A stretch of 64,000 bases of DNA from positions 62,001 through 126,000 of the forward strand of contig CAIZQU010000114.1 in assembly GCA_903935205.1 (NCBI GenBank). Direction: 5' to 3'. Of this stretch, positions 50,801 through 51,955 are shown piece by piece. The notes under the pieces were generated by a model. That model ran no database searches, was not told the DNA's origin, and saw nothing but the letters and a program-made list of their open reading frames with translations. Position 1 is the stretch's first letter, and every line of letters begins with the position of its first letter. This stretch comes from an uncultured cyanobacterium (GTDB lineage Bacteria > Cyanobacteriota > Cyanobacteriia > PCC-6307 > Cyanobiaceae). The position numbers and the translations under genes are program-made.

Positions 50801-51955
50801 TGCACTCTTAAAGGTGATAGCAAGATCACCAGCACTGGAAGTAGGGGCACTGCCTTGCCATTGGCGGGTATCAATCAGGGTGGCATTTGTGGAGGTAGTG
50901 CCAGGACGAATGGCAACTTTGCCCGGCCCCTTGATCGTGACATTGCCGCCAAAGCTTTTGATCGCCCCGGAAATGGTGATATCGCCACTGGTGGCGGTAC
51001 TGCCAGCGTCATAGGAGCCGGTGGCATGGAGCGCCACCTCATAGGCACTGGGATAACTGGTATCCGTTGTATTTTGATCAAGATTGATACCGCTTACCTC
51101 GAAGCTTCTGCCGGTGATCGATACCTTGCTGATCGTGGTGTTGGCCCCACTCAGGGATCCGGTCGAAGTCCCTGACAGGATGAAGTTTCCGGTGCTGGCA
51201 TTACGACTGATGTCGATTGTGCCGGAGGCATCCGTGATCCTCAGTTCAGAACCCGTGATACTGGCTGTCCCCCCGAGCTGGCCCTGCCAGTTCAAGCCCG
51301 TCAGCAGATCGTGGATGGACTGGCTATCGATCACGCCGGTCGACCATTCCAGATCCCAATCGCTGCTTAGCCCATTGGCATAGGTGAGGTCTGTGGAGGC
51401 CGCCACATCGGCCCCCGTCATCGTGGCCAGCCGCTCAATCAGTTGCTTGCCTTTCGGACCTGCGGCCAGGTTGCAGCCGTAGAGCAACAGATCGCCGCCT
51501 GGTCGGATGGCAGAACCAATCGCTTCCAGGGCACCGCCATACCGCCAAAGGCTGCGACTGGTTAGCGCGTTGCGTCCGACCCTAAAGCTGTCATCGGAAC
51601 CATGGCCAAAAATCTGGATCTCGTCGTAGTGGCGACCCTGGTGCTGGAGGATGCGCGCCAAGTCATTCAAACCTTGGCGGCTGGGATCCAACACCAGCAC
51701 GCTTTCACCTTGGCGTTGGAGCTCGGCGGCCAGGGCCCGCAACGCCCCATCCTCCAGGCTCACCACACTCAGCCTCAGCGGGCTGGCCTTGTCAAGGTCG
51801 GTGCTGAGCGGATCCATGGGATCGGACAGCGATCCCAGGACCGGCGAAGGCTCCTGGGTCCGATCCCAGCTCCAACCATCGAGCAGGCCCGGTAGTCCGA
51901 GGGGGCTGAAGGCCTGGTCGCCCTGGTCCGAGAAACTGGGGAAGGAGGCTGCCAA
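12929..51955 (-). CDS. Giant multidomain surface adhesin with C-terminal tandem amino-acid-binding (SBP_bac_3) domains
   Basis: This is one uninterrupted frame of 13,008 residues. Residues ~60-212 are a DUF4347 domain (IQIFGHGS, LLLYGCNLAAG), usual at the start of large cyanobacterial exported proteins. Residues ~230-5800 and ~5970-8280 are Ala/Ser/Thr/Gly-rich beta-strand repeats with recurrent GGAGAxNTI-like motifs. LamG-like domains lie near 5809-5969, 8282-8442 and 8649-8809 (STGTIEAWIKT, WHHVAFSF, IDEVRIWN). FANGxKxxGQDxW modules span ~8490-10560, and C-type-lectin-like segments lie at 9616-9722 and 9896-9976. An SdrD-like/EF-hand stretch (ADVWLDLNRNFVQDSDEP) is near 11155. RTX repeats occupy 11603-11728 and DUF4114 (FEDLSGEGSDFDYNDG) ~12052-12182. 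Two SBP_bac_3 domains close the protein (~12364-12596 and ~12692-12935). No Sec signal or membrane segment is seen, which fits type I secretion. Cysteine is extremely rare. The called start is TTG; the first ATG is codon 47. Confidence 0.9.
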   Translation of the reverse strand: MAASFPSFSDQGDQAFSPLGLPGLLDGWSWDRTQEPSPVLGSLSDPMDPLSTDLDKASPLRLSVVSLEDGALRALAAELQRQGESVLVLDPSRQGLNDLARILQHQGRHYDEIQIFGHGSDDSFRVGRNALTSRSLWRYGGALEAIGSAIRPGGDLLLYGCNLAAGPKGKQLIERLATMTGADVAASTDLTYANGLSSDWDLEWSTGVIDSQSIHDLLTGLNWQGQLGGTASITGSELRITDASGTIDISRNASTGNFILSGTSTGSLSGANTTISKVSITGRSFEVSGINLDQNTTDTSYPSAYEVALHATGSYDAGSTATSGDITISGAIKSFGGNVTIKGPGKVAIRPGTTSTNATLIDTRQWQGSAPTSSAGDLAITFKSAGADLPVILWLPQVSVNLEVGNPSGTGKTLLFANNVTITGSSIIDDSLISGIQDTLSSVPFGDLFDIASFLDSTQQALSPLPASVKSGVTKTAASFSNTEVQASGNITLDLVSELALASGNEGSLWWQNSRLQLSAAVTIGSATTELGLQNSKLITTGGDIAITTSTSNELESESALEIEPTETGDGSTNNKLALSTGVSVGNTKARVAIDATSEIKASGSVTITNEASPSTAASGSSTLFEGGKGAGAISIGSDKTEASIQIDGLIQADGQTYADPQTLSAYIAPWSYRQTASGNATFTVSDRTGTAVTAAITLPTGSIVRDSAGNLFKFTAATASVDLRTLAPASDSRFVQVGSTSFAANDSLAQGDDVTVENINPGYNYRIIALADGTSVLHNSAGTELTRTGSTNTVTINRNDRVLWSDDRHYVYLGSAALNTSLDNLNLASSSWAIIPVVEAGTPYKITAILDNANTSAYGSKDYILAIDSPMELAKSAATGSVHRVYRVNDTQFDGSSASLVDLGANELILTPASGSSIDAFAPGQSVRYYVLPDSAAAQDSYPIGGLVADTVYYLIPRGGNRYAVAATIKDALANRAIDLTALGVGSQHIFHYELGLNQQVSAQLQALQPSGYVASTTPRAQVDAITINGTYEVGDVVAITLQDLGTANSKPTNLSYTVTSTNLGLIRDGLISLINSTAGVGTGTGSYLTAAIASTTAGQALNLTAKRAGSPIFVTATATNGEGNATTAQLASVLSVSENYTPPNQIAKNLVLTSPPATMGRMSTVQLNSGLIQKGDNSLYGASAFLNSSNQIISSAGSSLATAATTTLRPGDILYVETLAAGVTSGSYLRYAGTAPLTKNGADLRTALSQQASLWLPGAGPLLEIVQPTAQTGVFRLQGPSSVTNDLVNAGVQAASNAGLTFTIQTAAATFNPISAVDDANSLITLNGFSASTGEILTIRPDATYSRTITKPSLVTLNPDLISNGSNLWTGVSIPNNIVHTNNLIKATYYSTNPSLASTGRAASSDPRGGLSEGQVVYLRQPAAGQVSLFSDAAGTIAINLNAADISLNSTHFFLVDVSLQESSQSVGGITPGQELNVIALGNNRYQFVASQADLEASLPVSLLGRQINSNTSLVKVVDERPAGVSITSNVFSANEVESGTSIGSDMEEASWTDYVASGSASDAASDAMKDKISEGIEGVMAAMFKSSANPAKDKVEPGSSVSGAIAINLADHIASVSLSTTGQIRAQANRPVAITSAVEADFANMTSAETEQSAGAAISVAFGLNKLSNIASNNIGGTIQTTSAVSLDSSVTYLNHFAENESFGDTAKLKTWMLPTTIDGALTLQDDLSDVTGLLIGAGFNTYSQVQIHGKTEEGSDKPSNSEVGVGIGINVSLLTNSAINTIDGTITAGDFSSNAATTIDYVRGSGQIHFDPSPETLYGVYQDGKETPESPATSTSPTNSNSPSNPATPAAKSRKSSISKDILDFGNVAKNGLGASISVITPVNTSRNVLTSRSVVTLTGSLAFSASQAGQSVGVVVGSGSSENLGFNGGILIDTGAINTTENEMAAGSRITALDASFVANDAIKQTDVAGSVQYSKALAMGLSLIVNDLQRTTRNRLDPTGSLSLTGADGLYAEATNRGQLVTVGVAGAISKTSSTPPTNQQSTSTWIPEINSFGVSATGSIVVNKLANNEASSSLSKATAGRASITAPAITLKASDATIISNWGGAVAFGWRGASAPASGSPQQNRGLASIAGSANVNYFGPSVATTLNNVDLGSTPSAVALNSSTQGASASAGAISLSVAVSSGTSLSIPGSLALNLNPANTNSPVTKASVANVTGTGITSLSILSTEAADAGAYAGSLGLAANPLQPSTGSSTSSQVAATFGFSVAINDLQAGSLAELSNSSLTTAAAAPITIRARTSDVDLKTVSISAAGSSSNSTSGSALGSYAVAGAGAGAENNYSSPITARIVGSTISAPSSGSGAQLALEATSDEQVLAVTGGVDIAIAQGTGSGSSGALSLGASASHNTLSGAIAALISGDSRITVDSLNLTSTDGSSIGAYAIAGAASAASGALGSAFSGALVGAGTGNVISRSLDARIGAANATSIASGVIIVNDATIRAQRSAQSRIVADAAGVAIAASRSSGSSAMSAGIAGAFSFNTISGGVTAGIYNINDFTATGNTTIEALAERGSGGSNIDSFSGGFAVSLNQSAGGSSGGVSLGLVVARNTINDALTAKIKNVQGGSDNTLTTGTLAIRAQNDRKIIANAAGGALTISNSANSSVSLAIAAVDGKNEFSGDIVAGVELGNGLLNTTGNGISLDGVNTSFDLFASDTAQIQVFSIAAAIAMAQGTNSLSLSGGGAGATNTIASNLQAVASAATLRGTGTGRHRIRATTTKGSTTSTGDTRLIKASIGAGAAGGAALGVSTAENKINWNSSTNRSSGAAVIANLDVASTAITGGLELASINADSIEATVASVAVGFAYAGSGVALSIAAAGAGASNSIGTASATQIVGRSSGAGQLQAGSIQLTTLDIAQIQSSVGAGSVAISFAGGGFSLAPSIGAATSTNTLAGNSDASISGFTGVRASSGALALRTSRELLDGNGTSLRKRQIDSTAAAAAVSASLGQNSLGVAGGGASSTNTILGDTTASLASPSILSAGNLSVEASSPGTINAKILAISAAVAAGMGGNAGAASIGVSIARNFIGATQGNAGVSGGSPTLTNSGDGNRISATISGSTGTPLNTLTASGSLRLTASHNATIKAEVVAVSAAVAAGGGGGSVALSGAGSEATNVIATSTTASVSGNAAVGGISSLASTDLTIRADDAASIDATAVGASLAASFSGGASGAPAIGISLATNSIRRNTKAELGNFASVLPSGNVLVSSSNTGTINAKSIAAAIAAAVGGGFSAGLAGGGANSFNTITGHNQALLTNALIGAAGTTWSGTLTVSATDTSSINAKVDTITAAGAGGVSGGTAAIGVALSRNFIGEIQGNSSLSGGSPQAFTNLLGGSGNLVRAAVTDSSLNAKGAVSITASNAATISSTVDSFAAALSATGGGSASLVGAGSEATNRSLVSIQAFLGATSGKTISLDSGAISVSSSDTTSADTTAWGAAVGASFAGGLSGAATIGVSLARNTLNNTTATSVQNIATGSKASALTITASKDKAANRSASLSAKSAAVSVALSAGTGGASLAGGGADTINTLLGDATTTISSANLTVAGPVSLSTRNSQTANAGVGAGVGAGSATGVGGAIAVGAVKVQNLLGVATSSVTDTARAKVQTTIVDSNLTTTGINASTASLSAGSSSTASYSALAVPVSVALTTGQFAGAFSGAFNDSRMAYDVQTTVSRSNLISAGNLAITATTDNEISRVNTDAGSLAVSFNPLAGGGLAIGAAENKNLIDNINKVNIGDGANNANGTRYTLQSKGDLTINANDIRSSVAQSNATTTAVAAGIVALSGGGAGVYNTVANTIATTITGAIDINAGVIGDGFIESATIQPVDTSVAQVDQITLGGHYNYGDIIFVNLGSGSFSDIVSYTVTNLTPASILSGLIAAINTQASSRYTAAAVASDPNSLTVTAKTVNQAFNSDAGINWTGLVAAATARSASATDSQISAITIGGTYNKDDIITIRLSSGSNVDTVNYTVVNPSLASILSGLMTAINTQANSRYTAEAVAANPNRLTISARTANLEFLAGGSVAIASPASVASAAFRAGSLAIGSASTATTLNSEIIATSVAAGLGAAVGVGVVENRVGNSVLTLTQSSTRTGGTNTPTFAASANITISSSTADSISQAKVISVSASGLVGTSVNSAKAIDTTTSRTRVQAGSLYTPLGTTVVQSSSVNNLSSASYGGAIGGIAGVGLMFAESNLGTTGADAEVQAQVGSGVSITAKNVEITSLSRDSVYTDSISAAGGFVGAGAGAQSKAITNQTVQTTIGSGATIKASGNLKLSSLLDQTGEDGNSGGIDSRGEGIAVSGGIAGGGAALTNDIYSKALIDVGSNSQLIANSIDFGTGNSLEKTRYSQPTGNGTSPNANVKVVVVGLVGGAGSSSTTSIGNDAGDFGSAISIAAGATVRATGSKTSPGSLLIHADSDVYATDDGVLDAVSAASAVSGNSSVTNKAKASISAASGSQIINDSGDVIITAKGDGTISSSNSVLSGAFGFGNSTARAVNTPTNAISLDGAIIKGQTIKVWSGLDGSGVPNVLSSFADSQMNAGVIGIPIPVATATSSDTNTISVTNNAQILARGNVEMKAQTKDWSTTPTRRSFADATAYILAAAPIPGTTNTTDSTTNTITIDGSSKLLAGSQHQLKLFSLPYTTSREQQNSYLNLSGNAALATALVKDTRLTPAQLTSLGLDGSMEYSFRVLASPVDSAVDVSNFIGVVLPDQLWADPSQRPFLDIVDLGSGLSEEDTRLSDLIAATDTSTSDRALYISQREDIRRQADQLGLIDPETGSIQGSLDGLALRLPDLYAAPGSVFLDASGDGGSIRVNSQTLTATPSQTPSQIKAYNDASITVSNTAPVMMFGDDMVIDDSKVVDIVNGTYTVFNPGALYINRQGGASGAGTPITGTITITQNVRTDAPLPAGYPANSPPHDLYLTGSVINETGAINISNNTDSVIVSGELRGQTLNISSFGNFSLNSDTWFHAGGDPRQYLNYDTYRSLAFQAGNSNGIYTAPASKTELASAVSAAASSRAGTIFSRGDISISALYLNIDGLIQSGTPSLSMTVDEGFNPTTSSSLIDSNGNTISGISYGSVNGNAVPLAGYVDVATRTINLNDIKSSGGNITLTGQILSTGAGKVLAFNGQPSLSLTNNSTWKLAPGAIDLAPINGKITIVDTPRIALVPSAIDISANSISFTNPHNLSTGTQIIYQYNNSINSSGLVDLTSPVAGLVRDTTYFVDVVNATTIKLKAASNSTANVDITAWDSAREASFSLATVKKTQYQYAASQLTKSESSLIGAATAYTTPTSTTITSPTSTSGSGGIILSTLYNPASGLTYNWTEGQSKTVTTVKYWSKKTFNFFFDIPTGERQNWTSINSQTTDAQPLQQGQVLQATAPSSFSLNPAAGYQVNYKQVTQGNAQVTTRKWTTGGGFLRKKTYHVQQTEIVGVKDYYTHFLKADNPITIGFITPLAGGTGSTAAGALTINSRGDVSILKGIKNTTAVDVSATNGKAIAIKSLLVKDATVPINLSAAGDLDLQVGGSSTGSDAINVKASAGGNLNIQTISNGGSSAVLKPRADATTGLALTAGKTLTLLLSGGLDSSGQASSGSTATAEFFKAERMEIQVGSGNVANAATPLRLNTSINGIPNSGGLALKLAGAASSASLQETSGHLRLILPSAFTATSALTVPGDLNLTVTNGDLLNATGAAINPVNSTVLAEQDATFKITGAAATTAATAEIARQDSFNYNDYWTTYRGWSKQDFSNNNALVFNGTAFVNVGNAPQYGISTGTIEAWIKTGDAGSGNRAILTKPNAYGMYLSGNKLWVYDWKTGASTSTSVALNDNRWHHVAFSFRSGVANGSKLYVDGKPVAVNGTTSTTFTYTVNNLTSNNMLIGGDFSSSVFNGSIDEVRIWNVVRSDADILTFSNSPIAKDAANLAGYFPIDEDNGSLIDYSGNANRLTLPTGVSRLGAAGPLTTTWTAPATARHTEASFTFTPAEISNLKVSKGFSDSAVSSYQTQLAAIHNQYRNAAPDPSLVYSRSAADRQAALDQRVVGSNMYYYPLSSELYRSLFPKQADQRGLNPSSGGGGGSGNAAISSGNLTLTVASGAIGRSSDQIQIDIPNGDYEQLSSANAQLLSSAATSDVTGRSYRVHEYIGALPKTTSSATENLDLTNSSLFRTYAPNYTAGNGSLYKYVGATALTNYNLANADFAERDSSTGLNLWQLVSSGTAKYNTTASSVSLAVGDQSLVLDTRASLVNGNVVLVRTPAFFGYYQYTGTSARRELLQEDYGNTNRWTALSIGSQNATATTTNHPLTLTAGTLLTDPFMLTGVTLRLNTPLSIAASGSVSATATGGVRLSSASTLTVKTISAYGVLNLLAPSLAQDATGSGVTNNRGPIELRSTSGSIGSSTSRFKVTTNEVASLFASTDGGGSAYLSSASDLALGSLVTAGTLDISTTRALRDAGRNASPIGQASVNLQAPTLTLAATSFGTVVSPLVIGAGSSTQQTTLTATSNAGNNGLMAFAAKGTTPVLLSSLSINTSANSTTPAGSIWLSGDGFASGTGNNPVVRAGTLVLDGLAGSGTSLAPLLTSINSLAGSVGSSGVYLTNNAGLIIDSVSDRTGTRTYAGLMTGGSSSITTSSGALSINGAVAATAGNLSLRGFSDLGITASGTITTAGSGTLALNANSTSGKVEAASGSQLNLQSSGTATLTASTLVLQGVVTTAGTLSLVPTSTANLNLATYLTAAQIAALTSTGVAASSLDGSTTNGEITTNVILGGTLTSTNTSGLTLSNSRTLALLGSITTSAGALSLSTSSNDGLLVLGNLTALTNLSLSASAGTVRTTVPSTVKTTATTGGSLTVNGNTGASLYGSILAGAEASNTGPNWLAARATPASFSLNSSGAVTLAGATAVAGATTISAPTVTITASGGVISRGNLSISATGTDTGQGLFSSGLLVAGGTVNTALTALTPSSTTPATSGQVDSEGTASTSVQGSTLQAAHIVLDAASTASLSLTASRDAVDALVLGGSTSGSGSTQADLVVAGAWMAAPTVVISARQSPRILHDLIARDALTITANSATAANNTIRLSPLSQILLGSSDGASTTATVDLRATTIRLPGDTAGLAIEALTSAPQDLLSGRLSSGLSLNLAVTRQASGDGTGVETKTFTASIAAQQFTSLTALIAAINTAISTAATAAGLVAANGEIPVLDLRGANVRLTLKPPAGSTRLNANLGLALNSNTSSGLAQLGSFTSSTALKAVTPATFLSRARESILNLGSDTQKFSTLRWDGGVRSTHGDANSSVSWNLRPSSSSSSLTLNAPVDSPVVTLTPDGGNGAVNNLLANFNLLGRTTSFQIRQAGDLTLTSLADVSGAPNLSSLTYRSTAGALTLSGSNNSNAIPTYATNASLNLAATGAITIGQNSNQLALRVPSLSLNTSGAISIGSGADLITTGATGSGSFSISGGSVSIAGGLTTTNSNSTTIAATAGSLSLANTARLTGLKGAQTFSAAGTSSDLTQATALGNTALAAGITLSAGRSIFSRAPITTTGAVSLTASAGSISTDEEIYTTSAGVLVDKLGYRVNSAGAFVNTAGTLLTSGEKPVYQALPANLSSGGAIRAGSLTATASSGSITLAGSVFPAGTPVVTTLTATVSAFSDSSDEFTISGHGLSTGTAVRFYGVQEGALLPLVDGGLYYVISTGANTFKLAGTVAEAQAGTVLALSLAASLTSGTLATFSPQVDLGSSSVGLSAGSLAISGNIQTQTLTATASTGDLSVLEEAWLSTGSASLSTTASKTLLIDRTRTDLRRAILTTGSLSLPSAGSLNLKGFLDLKPTSSGATPTLSFFGPVTITGELTSSANLSLTTTGALTVSKAGSVEAAGDLALSAASFNLDADPTRPGWELTSVPSSANAVTVNRSVATGSSVAQLTFAFNGDVKLVIDANSDLLSYQGADGSPLPHGLTDGTVLYLQNGGTNNTSGRAGLLNTNTTDPALATGYTVQVWDANRFKLLRNGSVVDLSSAVGTTTDSLVGLDSVSTQVETSTTQLTQIGTQQIQVGNQWITYDLSLNQDAFYRPATGEIREYFVPGVDFTVASIPAANWVDSLQNTVPLPATSGEQAGRWDGYSEAQRKVVLDYLGYKPLYATNITNTVRNESRNGTLTPSSIANPWSSSANKIWLPTSGNLAGMAIEGTTDALAKVVSNETFEGTTAAATQGWTFASGSASLASGGTPSSPFASSNALVFNGTNRLDLGNASKLQISTGTIEAWIKTSNAGSDFRGIVTKANAYALFLRDNQLVAFSWVDGVINTGVYLNDNKWHHVAMSFAANVANGSQIYVDGRAVGSPFTYRIASNSSNATIGGASNTPNQDFNGMIDEVRIWNSMRSSSDIAAYSTYAIPRYSANLVGYYPLDEASGSLIDYSDFANSVSLPAAGVSRSGAVGAGDPSASINYFSQFLGTFANGAETAGQDAWKTFTLDGNGGTVSFDFYRIDSWDNELFKVYSNDTEILSRAFGHTAISTSASDSANGYSWTITPKNDFGAHYGSGAWNDQTFQVVITVPTGVKTLKLGFGSNLDSPSSDEAFGIDALSVVNASAVYSTTSAAATATKALWLDGGNDYADLPDINLGGSMSIEAWVYVNQVQSWSRILDIGNGAANDNIVLATYGSTGRLIFETYNGGTSNGSVVTDDVIPTNRWVHLAAVLNPDKTVNLYFDGVLKKTGTTSLLPTEMVRTNTWVGRSNWAGDSYFNGGIRDLKIWNDARSAGEVRADMSLTPSGNDNGLVAWYPFAENRAVSMQRTKGSDGNIYFSVNENGVNQLIKEAGTQVYSGRYGGWEPLAAARVNNVNRVLFYDRPSRTSGYWELDSTWNKTNGVLGYADGSAGCYSLEADFRIDIDGDGKIGNPTSATSLLSQSESAVNNNYTWTVAPKAPNDFANGAGQTYWADQSLDVSITVPVGITSLKLGFGSGLDQDRSDEAYGIDALTITSSSGSISNSETFEGAQATATQGWSFASGVATVATSSAYSQYLGMFANGTKSLGQDAWKVFTLDGNGATINFKLYRIDSWDGEAFRVYANDQVALETRLNYANYTQSFSGGGGVMPAALLLGGAGLGSVGGATVGNAGVLGAAAADGTSREWVGTYTDTARVLYTQNRSALTAVTLSETTSNPLDSAAGSNTITATIADVEPTPGSNSGSSEWRVSYDSNGSRSYQINGLRANLSGTPRTIIPSVSRTPDWADNSSFSSAAYPASGSTAAFGSQKGNVPFIQGYTPRPNLETFDSTATGWSTPAGSALVTANSFYSSFMGPFSNGAKTAGQNVWKTFSLNGDGGQISFTMLRFDSWDAENFQVYINDQKLFDQPFSPWNYAAYDATPALTPTSLIAGYTVAISPRNDYSNHNSQGWPDGAFDVFISVPVGVASLKLGFGSNLLSPADDESYGIDNVVVLNASQNPGLYAPVSNNLNLDYIRSTAALANRTLVSSAGRLQTVGTTPTSMPAFLASSGSTSFADAYTKSEGLTVSTTDSAGQSQSFQGFSRLARFNSPEQIAAATTRAQARGGQIIFAVDGYQPTTDNIWRYYDGQSMQDYWGNTSAYIATPTTSWTGARDIAIGYDGRLVKIEDGTENELLDSKFSGANWIGASQASYGASWLWTDGGVPGYANWGAGEPNNSSSTVQIFSNDFNSNATGSGVNRRDNARGSNYGTFLGRFGKEAGWELTIDTANGGGSLDSTYPTTIAFDFLRMDSWDNEKFVLRLEAYGAGYGYAAEGNKYFTGNVQESSFDLYNLDGFRLAFTPVSYGRLGNNSGYDDQTFRVTATLPKGYSSYKLFFDGQTNENHDNEAYGIDNFVVTQNKGEPYAALYDGGQWNDLPPTSSLPGIAEVVVPKLRNSSDASLWQPGEPNDGGGSSTAINEENYLGLYNWLGTFNDMGNSASWYLAQANPVWGGPRSLQETFFDYKYDWTSVAFDLADKRKNFNYAATSVVTPIYEWQPLFHQEDVTIVSTVSRLAPRMVSQPVYVTQPITTGIATSYTTDFRLSSAVPFDSIKANSVTITTTGTAATSLSGNLKATAATTPTTGSANAATLAITSAGALNLGNGDTSAVKTTLVANSLRLQGAGLTVANDLLIVGSNNNQPQSLSLDAGTAALSVQSAIAPVGSLTLRGASLLLPASATSSFTANSLNLAAGATLGAIQPEANAQMRLAIASSSTGAPSSLNLTAGDAITTQDFTSPLPAWTTAGSLSTAPLVGLKLASTTATTALGRFGNGTKTSGQDAWTSVDFKNAGGKFEFDLYRLDSWDGENFVVYANDNAILTTGFNVNTSVTSPITGVSNGYSWSFSPVESGDLGGSGSFTDQRFRVSIKVPAGIGSLKLGLGNTLNQDMNDESYAIDNFLATNDLGQQLANEAFEDPLGGWRQPSTVASSPISINNASIGNVLGVFANGTKTSGQDIWRTFNLSGDGGTISFDLHRLDTWEGEAFSIFANDVVVATSSFNFGSNVSTPIRGSTSGYRYTITPSATASNFYGSTGAGSSYNDQTFRVVLDVPAGVSTLKLGFGSTLDESTANESYAIDNIRFADPGSLTINSLASTLPLVITAGGTVALNAAVSAAALDLTAASLSVSSSTTYSGSGALTLKLTGSSSVDFSSAGSPTFVAPSFRFDSQAGGKFKVNSPTLNLSSPNAISVTQAGTGATSLSLDTAAGFAYTSPGALTVSSLKSTNGNVSLTATTGDINLGSVSQAMAGSLSLTASAGKVVGSSGPSRSIGALTAVARDGVDLTTTQLRSATATTTAAGSDILITAATAGSIALPTLSAPDEIRIRNSEGALELTNPAAISAAKLSLTAQDAIKFATSSSVTLTAANSITLSAKNIDANVDNLTLKTSQAGGTTWLEYNGFSSADAIKLPLIDSANLTFESSSGVRLRSDAFLASQRNKPLSTLTFLRKATSNDLVARRHPYLKDSQLMLGSDNRYYGYSSTTSNNVTTPSLKTHYDSSVAKYTYTALTSSGSGVSSAPINFTSNDFQITAANLANATFLTGVSASQVVLSTVYPVFRAAAAGITVTPDSTTVTPPIADSVSEVLVNAGSSVATGTISPTIPAGYVALQDNDLVRELVRSGYLIANGSSTSSPLMDADVWLDLNRNFVQDSDEPSAITDAYGGFTLAISPSILSSHDSNGDGSLDDEHLRLISIGGTDSLTGKLVPGTVLIGDFGNGVLTPVTTLAALLADAGVPAAQSAAIQRLYGVAVVDVADHSTAYDPYEGLARGDVNQFRQVLAHAQLAGLFLLATTLGEREGLSPVASLQKLAAVVAKVDFPALLADGSPASQRISLLSQILSELLPALTAAQHDGILQVFATVSAEFGKLRAYDDMYRAVGVAVRSLLPASNSLKATLTAVFTEFLPQVLDGSISIEQLQQRLSAQLAGGALDTTALQADHLVSVTPLQQDRLQAGGSANFLISLGTVAPAHGLRLIYSLNAPEGTLVQGANPLSSGSSANGVGEILIEPGLSSTTISLQLPGELLDSISQVSLNLRYSDSGFDIDPNAASAVYLIDGNQLSEGPGLPQPFGEASLHADEITGADGPDLILGGWGADSLNGAAGQDQISGEGGNDVVSGGLGDDQIDGGSGDDHVLGDEGADALTGGIGHDSLSGGSGKDILRGDAGDDHLFGDSGDDKLDGGSGNDLLDGGSGRNILYGNSGADRFLLRAPGSEVDLLLDFNPLEGDQMVVLSSRFPGATASDFAIIGGMLLYRGAPIALVANNGRSYGLISDLAPYLAFTDTPQTKDQEPALSPLVSTANQIVSNNSLTLLPSPGVAQERTQISSAPVLLARDARTNGLQLSVSSGSSPLSASGLQLRGPASAPVLVDLNTLTAESLADSQTTLLLYRVDASGSFLSPDGSRTVASLQAAVIGSIGAVDDDLGRSLFSQGSSQVLLASGQELRFALSRRNRPVLAGVGFQSIESADGITLAISTLADGMPDLLLRASIAGQTAASTEMAIAQKAGLGELLYLNDGETLDISLASSCGNTNTYGFVKLDLRLDAAGSGVASILDASGTLIPVANSESFRSAIRNNLAAGFLVSQGGNTTSTHTWTVSGGSGFYAPVMLSQLGDVYFIGAFNIDGQQHIKPVGDGVFSFEDLSGEGSDFDYNDGVLRLSRRVPVSTDTRSIVFGSALSDCVTYLGSGVNFTAADTAQFIHSNGTGGNLITTGSAADTVVLYGNADSVSLGAGQDRIHLLTGSSDNSIDLGTDSDVDRVFFYRPRGDQASSSLIHFDPAADILSLVNLDSTVDVTFSVTLNKATLLLDNKPMLELIGSFSTDSLHAALRRSDRGAGDALAAIVERGLLVTEMVPGLLGTSQQRSDGQWYGYNVDLARAISEQLIGNADALAILPNSSLLAGLQDVREGYADLGLLGSTSTLSRDVNLGIDFSQPYLVDMQSFLVRGLTSAAELRGQTIGVVSGSTAKDNALAFLHSHGITASITEFATTTALTEALRSGAIAAIASDRTRLMGYQATIPDSALLEETFSIQPLAVALPENQSSLKDAVNWIVQTPAAATELGLSSRELPALLAQAERGGSDLNAISTQTRVFLELDSSSNASGSLGKALGLARGFTQKVLSRLGNAAELWQRHFPMASNIEQNTASDSGQLRSLPFLGQGSSAPLLANDDRGDLLTLVRQRGTLSVATGGNSDNLGFSAPDASGTLQGVDADLARALAIALFGDASRLTFVNNLPFSSTFAAVANGEVDIALRASTANLWRDASLGVDFSDSYLATGLRVLSHSSLGFSRIDQLNGSTIGVIQGTTASQNLKLAFSKTGEAARIVTYADATELYNAFRSGMVGSIARDGALLAGFQQQLLSESNSIPTTMLQGQFSYEPIAAVVDEHQSTFLDLVNSVITILKQAAQLGVTMENVLQKWEEARAANAPAALHQLFQLNVTDNLTSIGITPDRVTDILLTVGNMDQIVQRSIVNADQNTMARSSQVQRSI
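15410..15800 (-). other. DUF4114 domain within the giant protein
   Basis: Residues ~12052-12182 contain FVKLDLRLDAAGSGVAS, GFLVSQGGN and FEDLSGEGSDFDYNDGVLRL, the calcium-site-like signature of DUF4114, a domain common near the C-terminus of large cyanobacterial exported proteins. Confidence 0.8.
16772..17149 (-). repeat. Fourteen contiguous RTX calcium-binding nonapeptides
   Basis: Fourteen in-register nine-residue units (GGxGxDxLx) run from GADGPDLIL to GNSGADRFL, residues 11603-11728. They should form a calcium-bound parallel beta roll outside the cell. They are internal: about 1,280 residues follow, unlike typical RTX proteins that end soon after the repeats. Confidence 0.93.
20400..26500 (-). 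repeat. Dispersed array of FANGxKxxGQDxW jelly-roll-like modules
   Basis: At least six copies of a ~130-residue module start near 26490, 24770, 23940, 22745, 21085 and 20565. Each has a first part GxFANGxxxxGQDxWxxFxL, a middle FDxxRxDSWDxExFxVYxND, and a third part with DQ.F.V.(I/V).VP.G..(S/T)LKLGFGS and a final DE(S/A)YGIDN. A lone third part near 25000 suggests an additional partial copy. Two LamG-like domains and the lectin-like segments are interleaved. The module resembles carbohydrate-binding beta-sandwiches, but I do not recognise a named family. Confidence 0.8.
22030..23115 (-). other. C-type-lectin-like segments of the giant protein
   Basis: Near 22950-22840, WIGASQASYGASWLWTDGG is followed by YANWGAGEPNNSSS, the classic WIG…W.W.dG….W..gePNN core of C-type lectin folds. 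A second piece near 22190-22060 has SLWQPGEPNDGG and INEENYLGLYNWLGTFNDMG, with the second half of the same signature. They are split by a jelly-roll module. The usual disulfide cysteines are missing. Confidence 0.65.
40900..46000 (-). repeat. Ala/Gly/Ser adhesin repeats of the giant protein
   Basis: Units of roughly 75-160 residues repeat the order: VxISAxxxAxI-x-AxxxSxAAAVxAGxGG-x-SLAGAGAxxxNxI-x-TxAxIxxS. Examples are SLAGGGADTINTLLGDATT, GLAGGGANSFNTITGHNQAL and GVSLARNTLNNTT. The pattern is like filamentous adhesin repeats of the LktA type and should form a beta-helical stalk. Codon-level GC-rich repetition also creates long false open frames on the plus strand. Confidence 0.7.
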
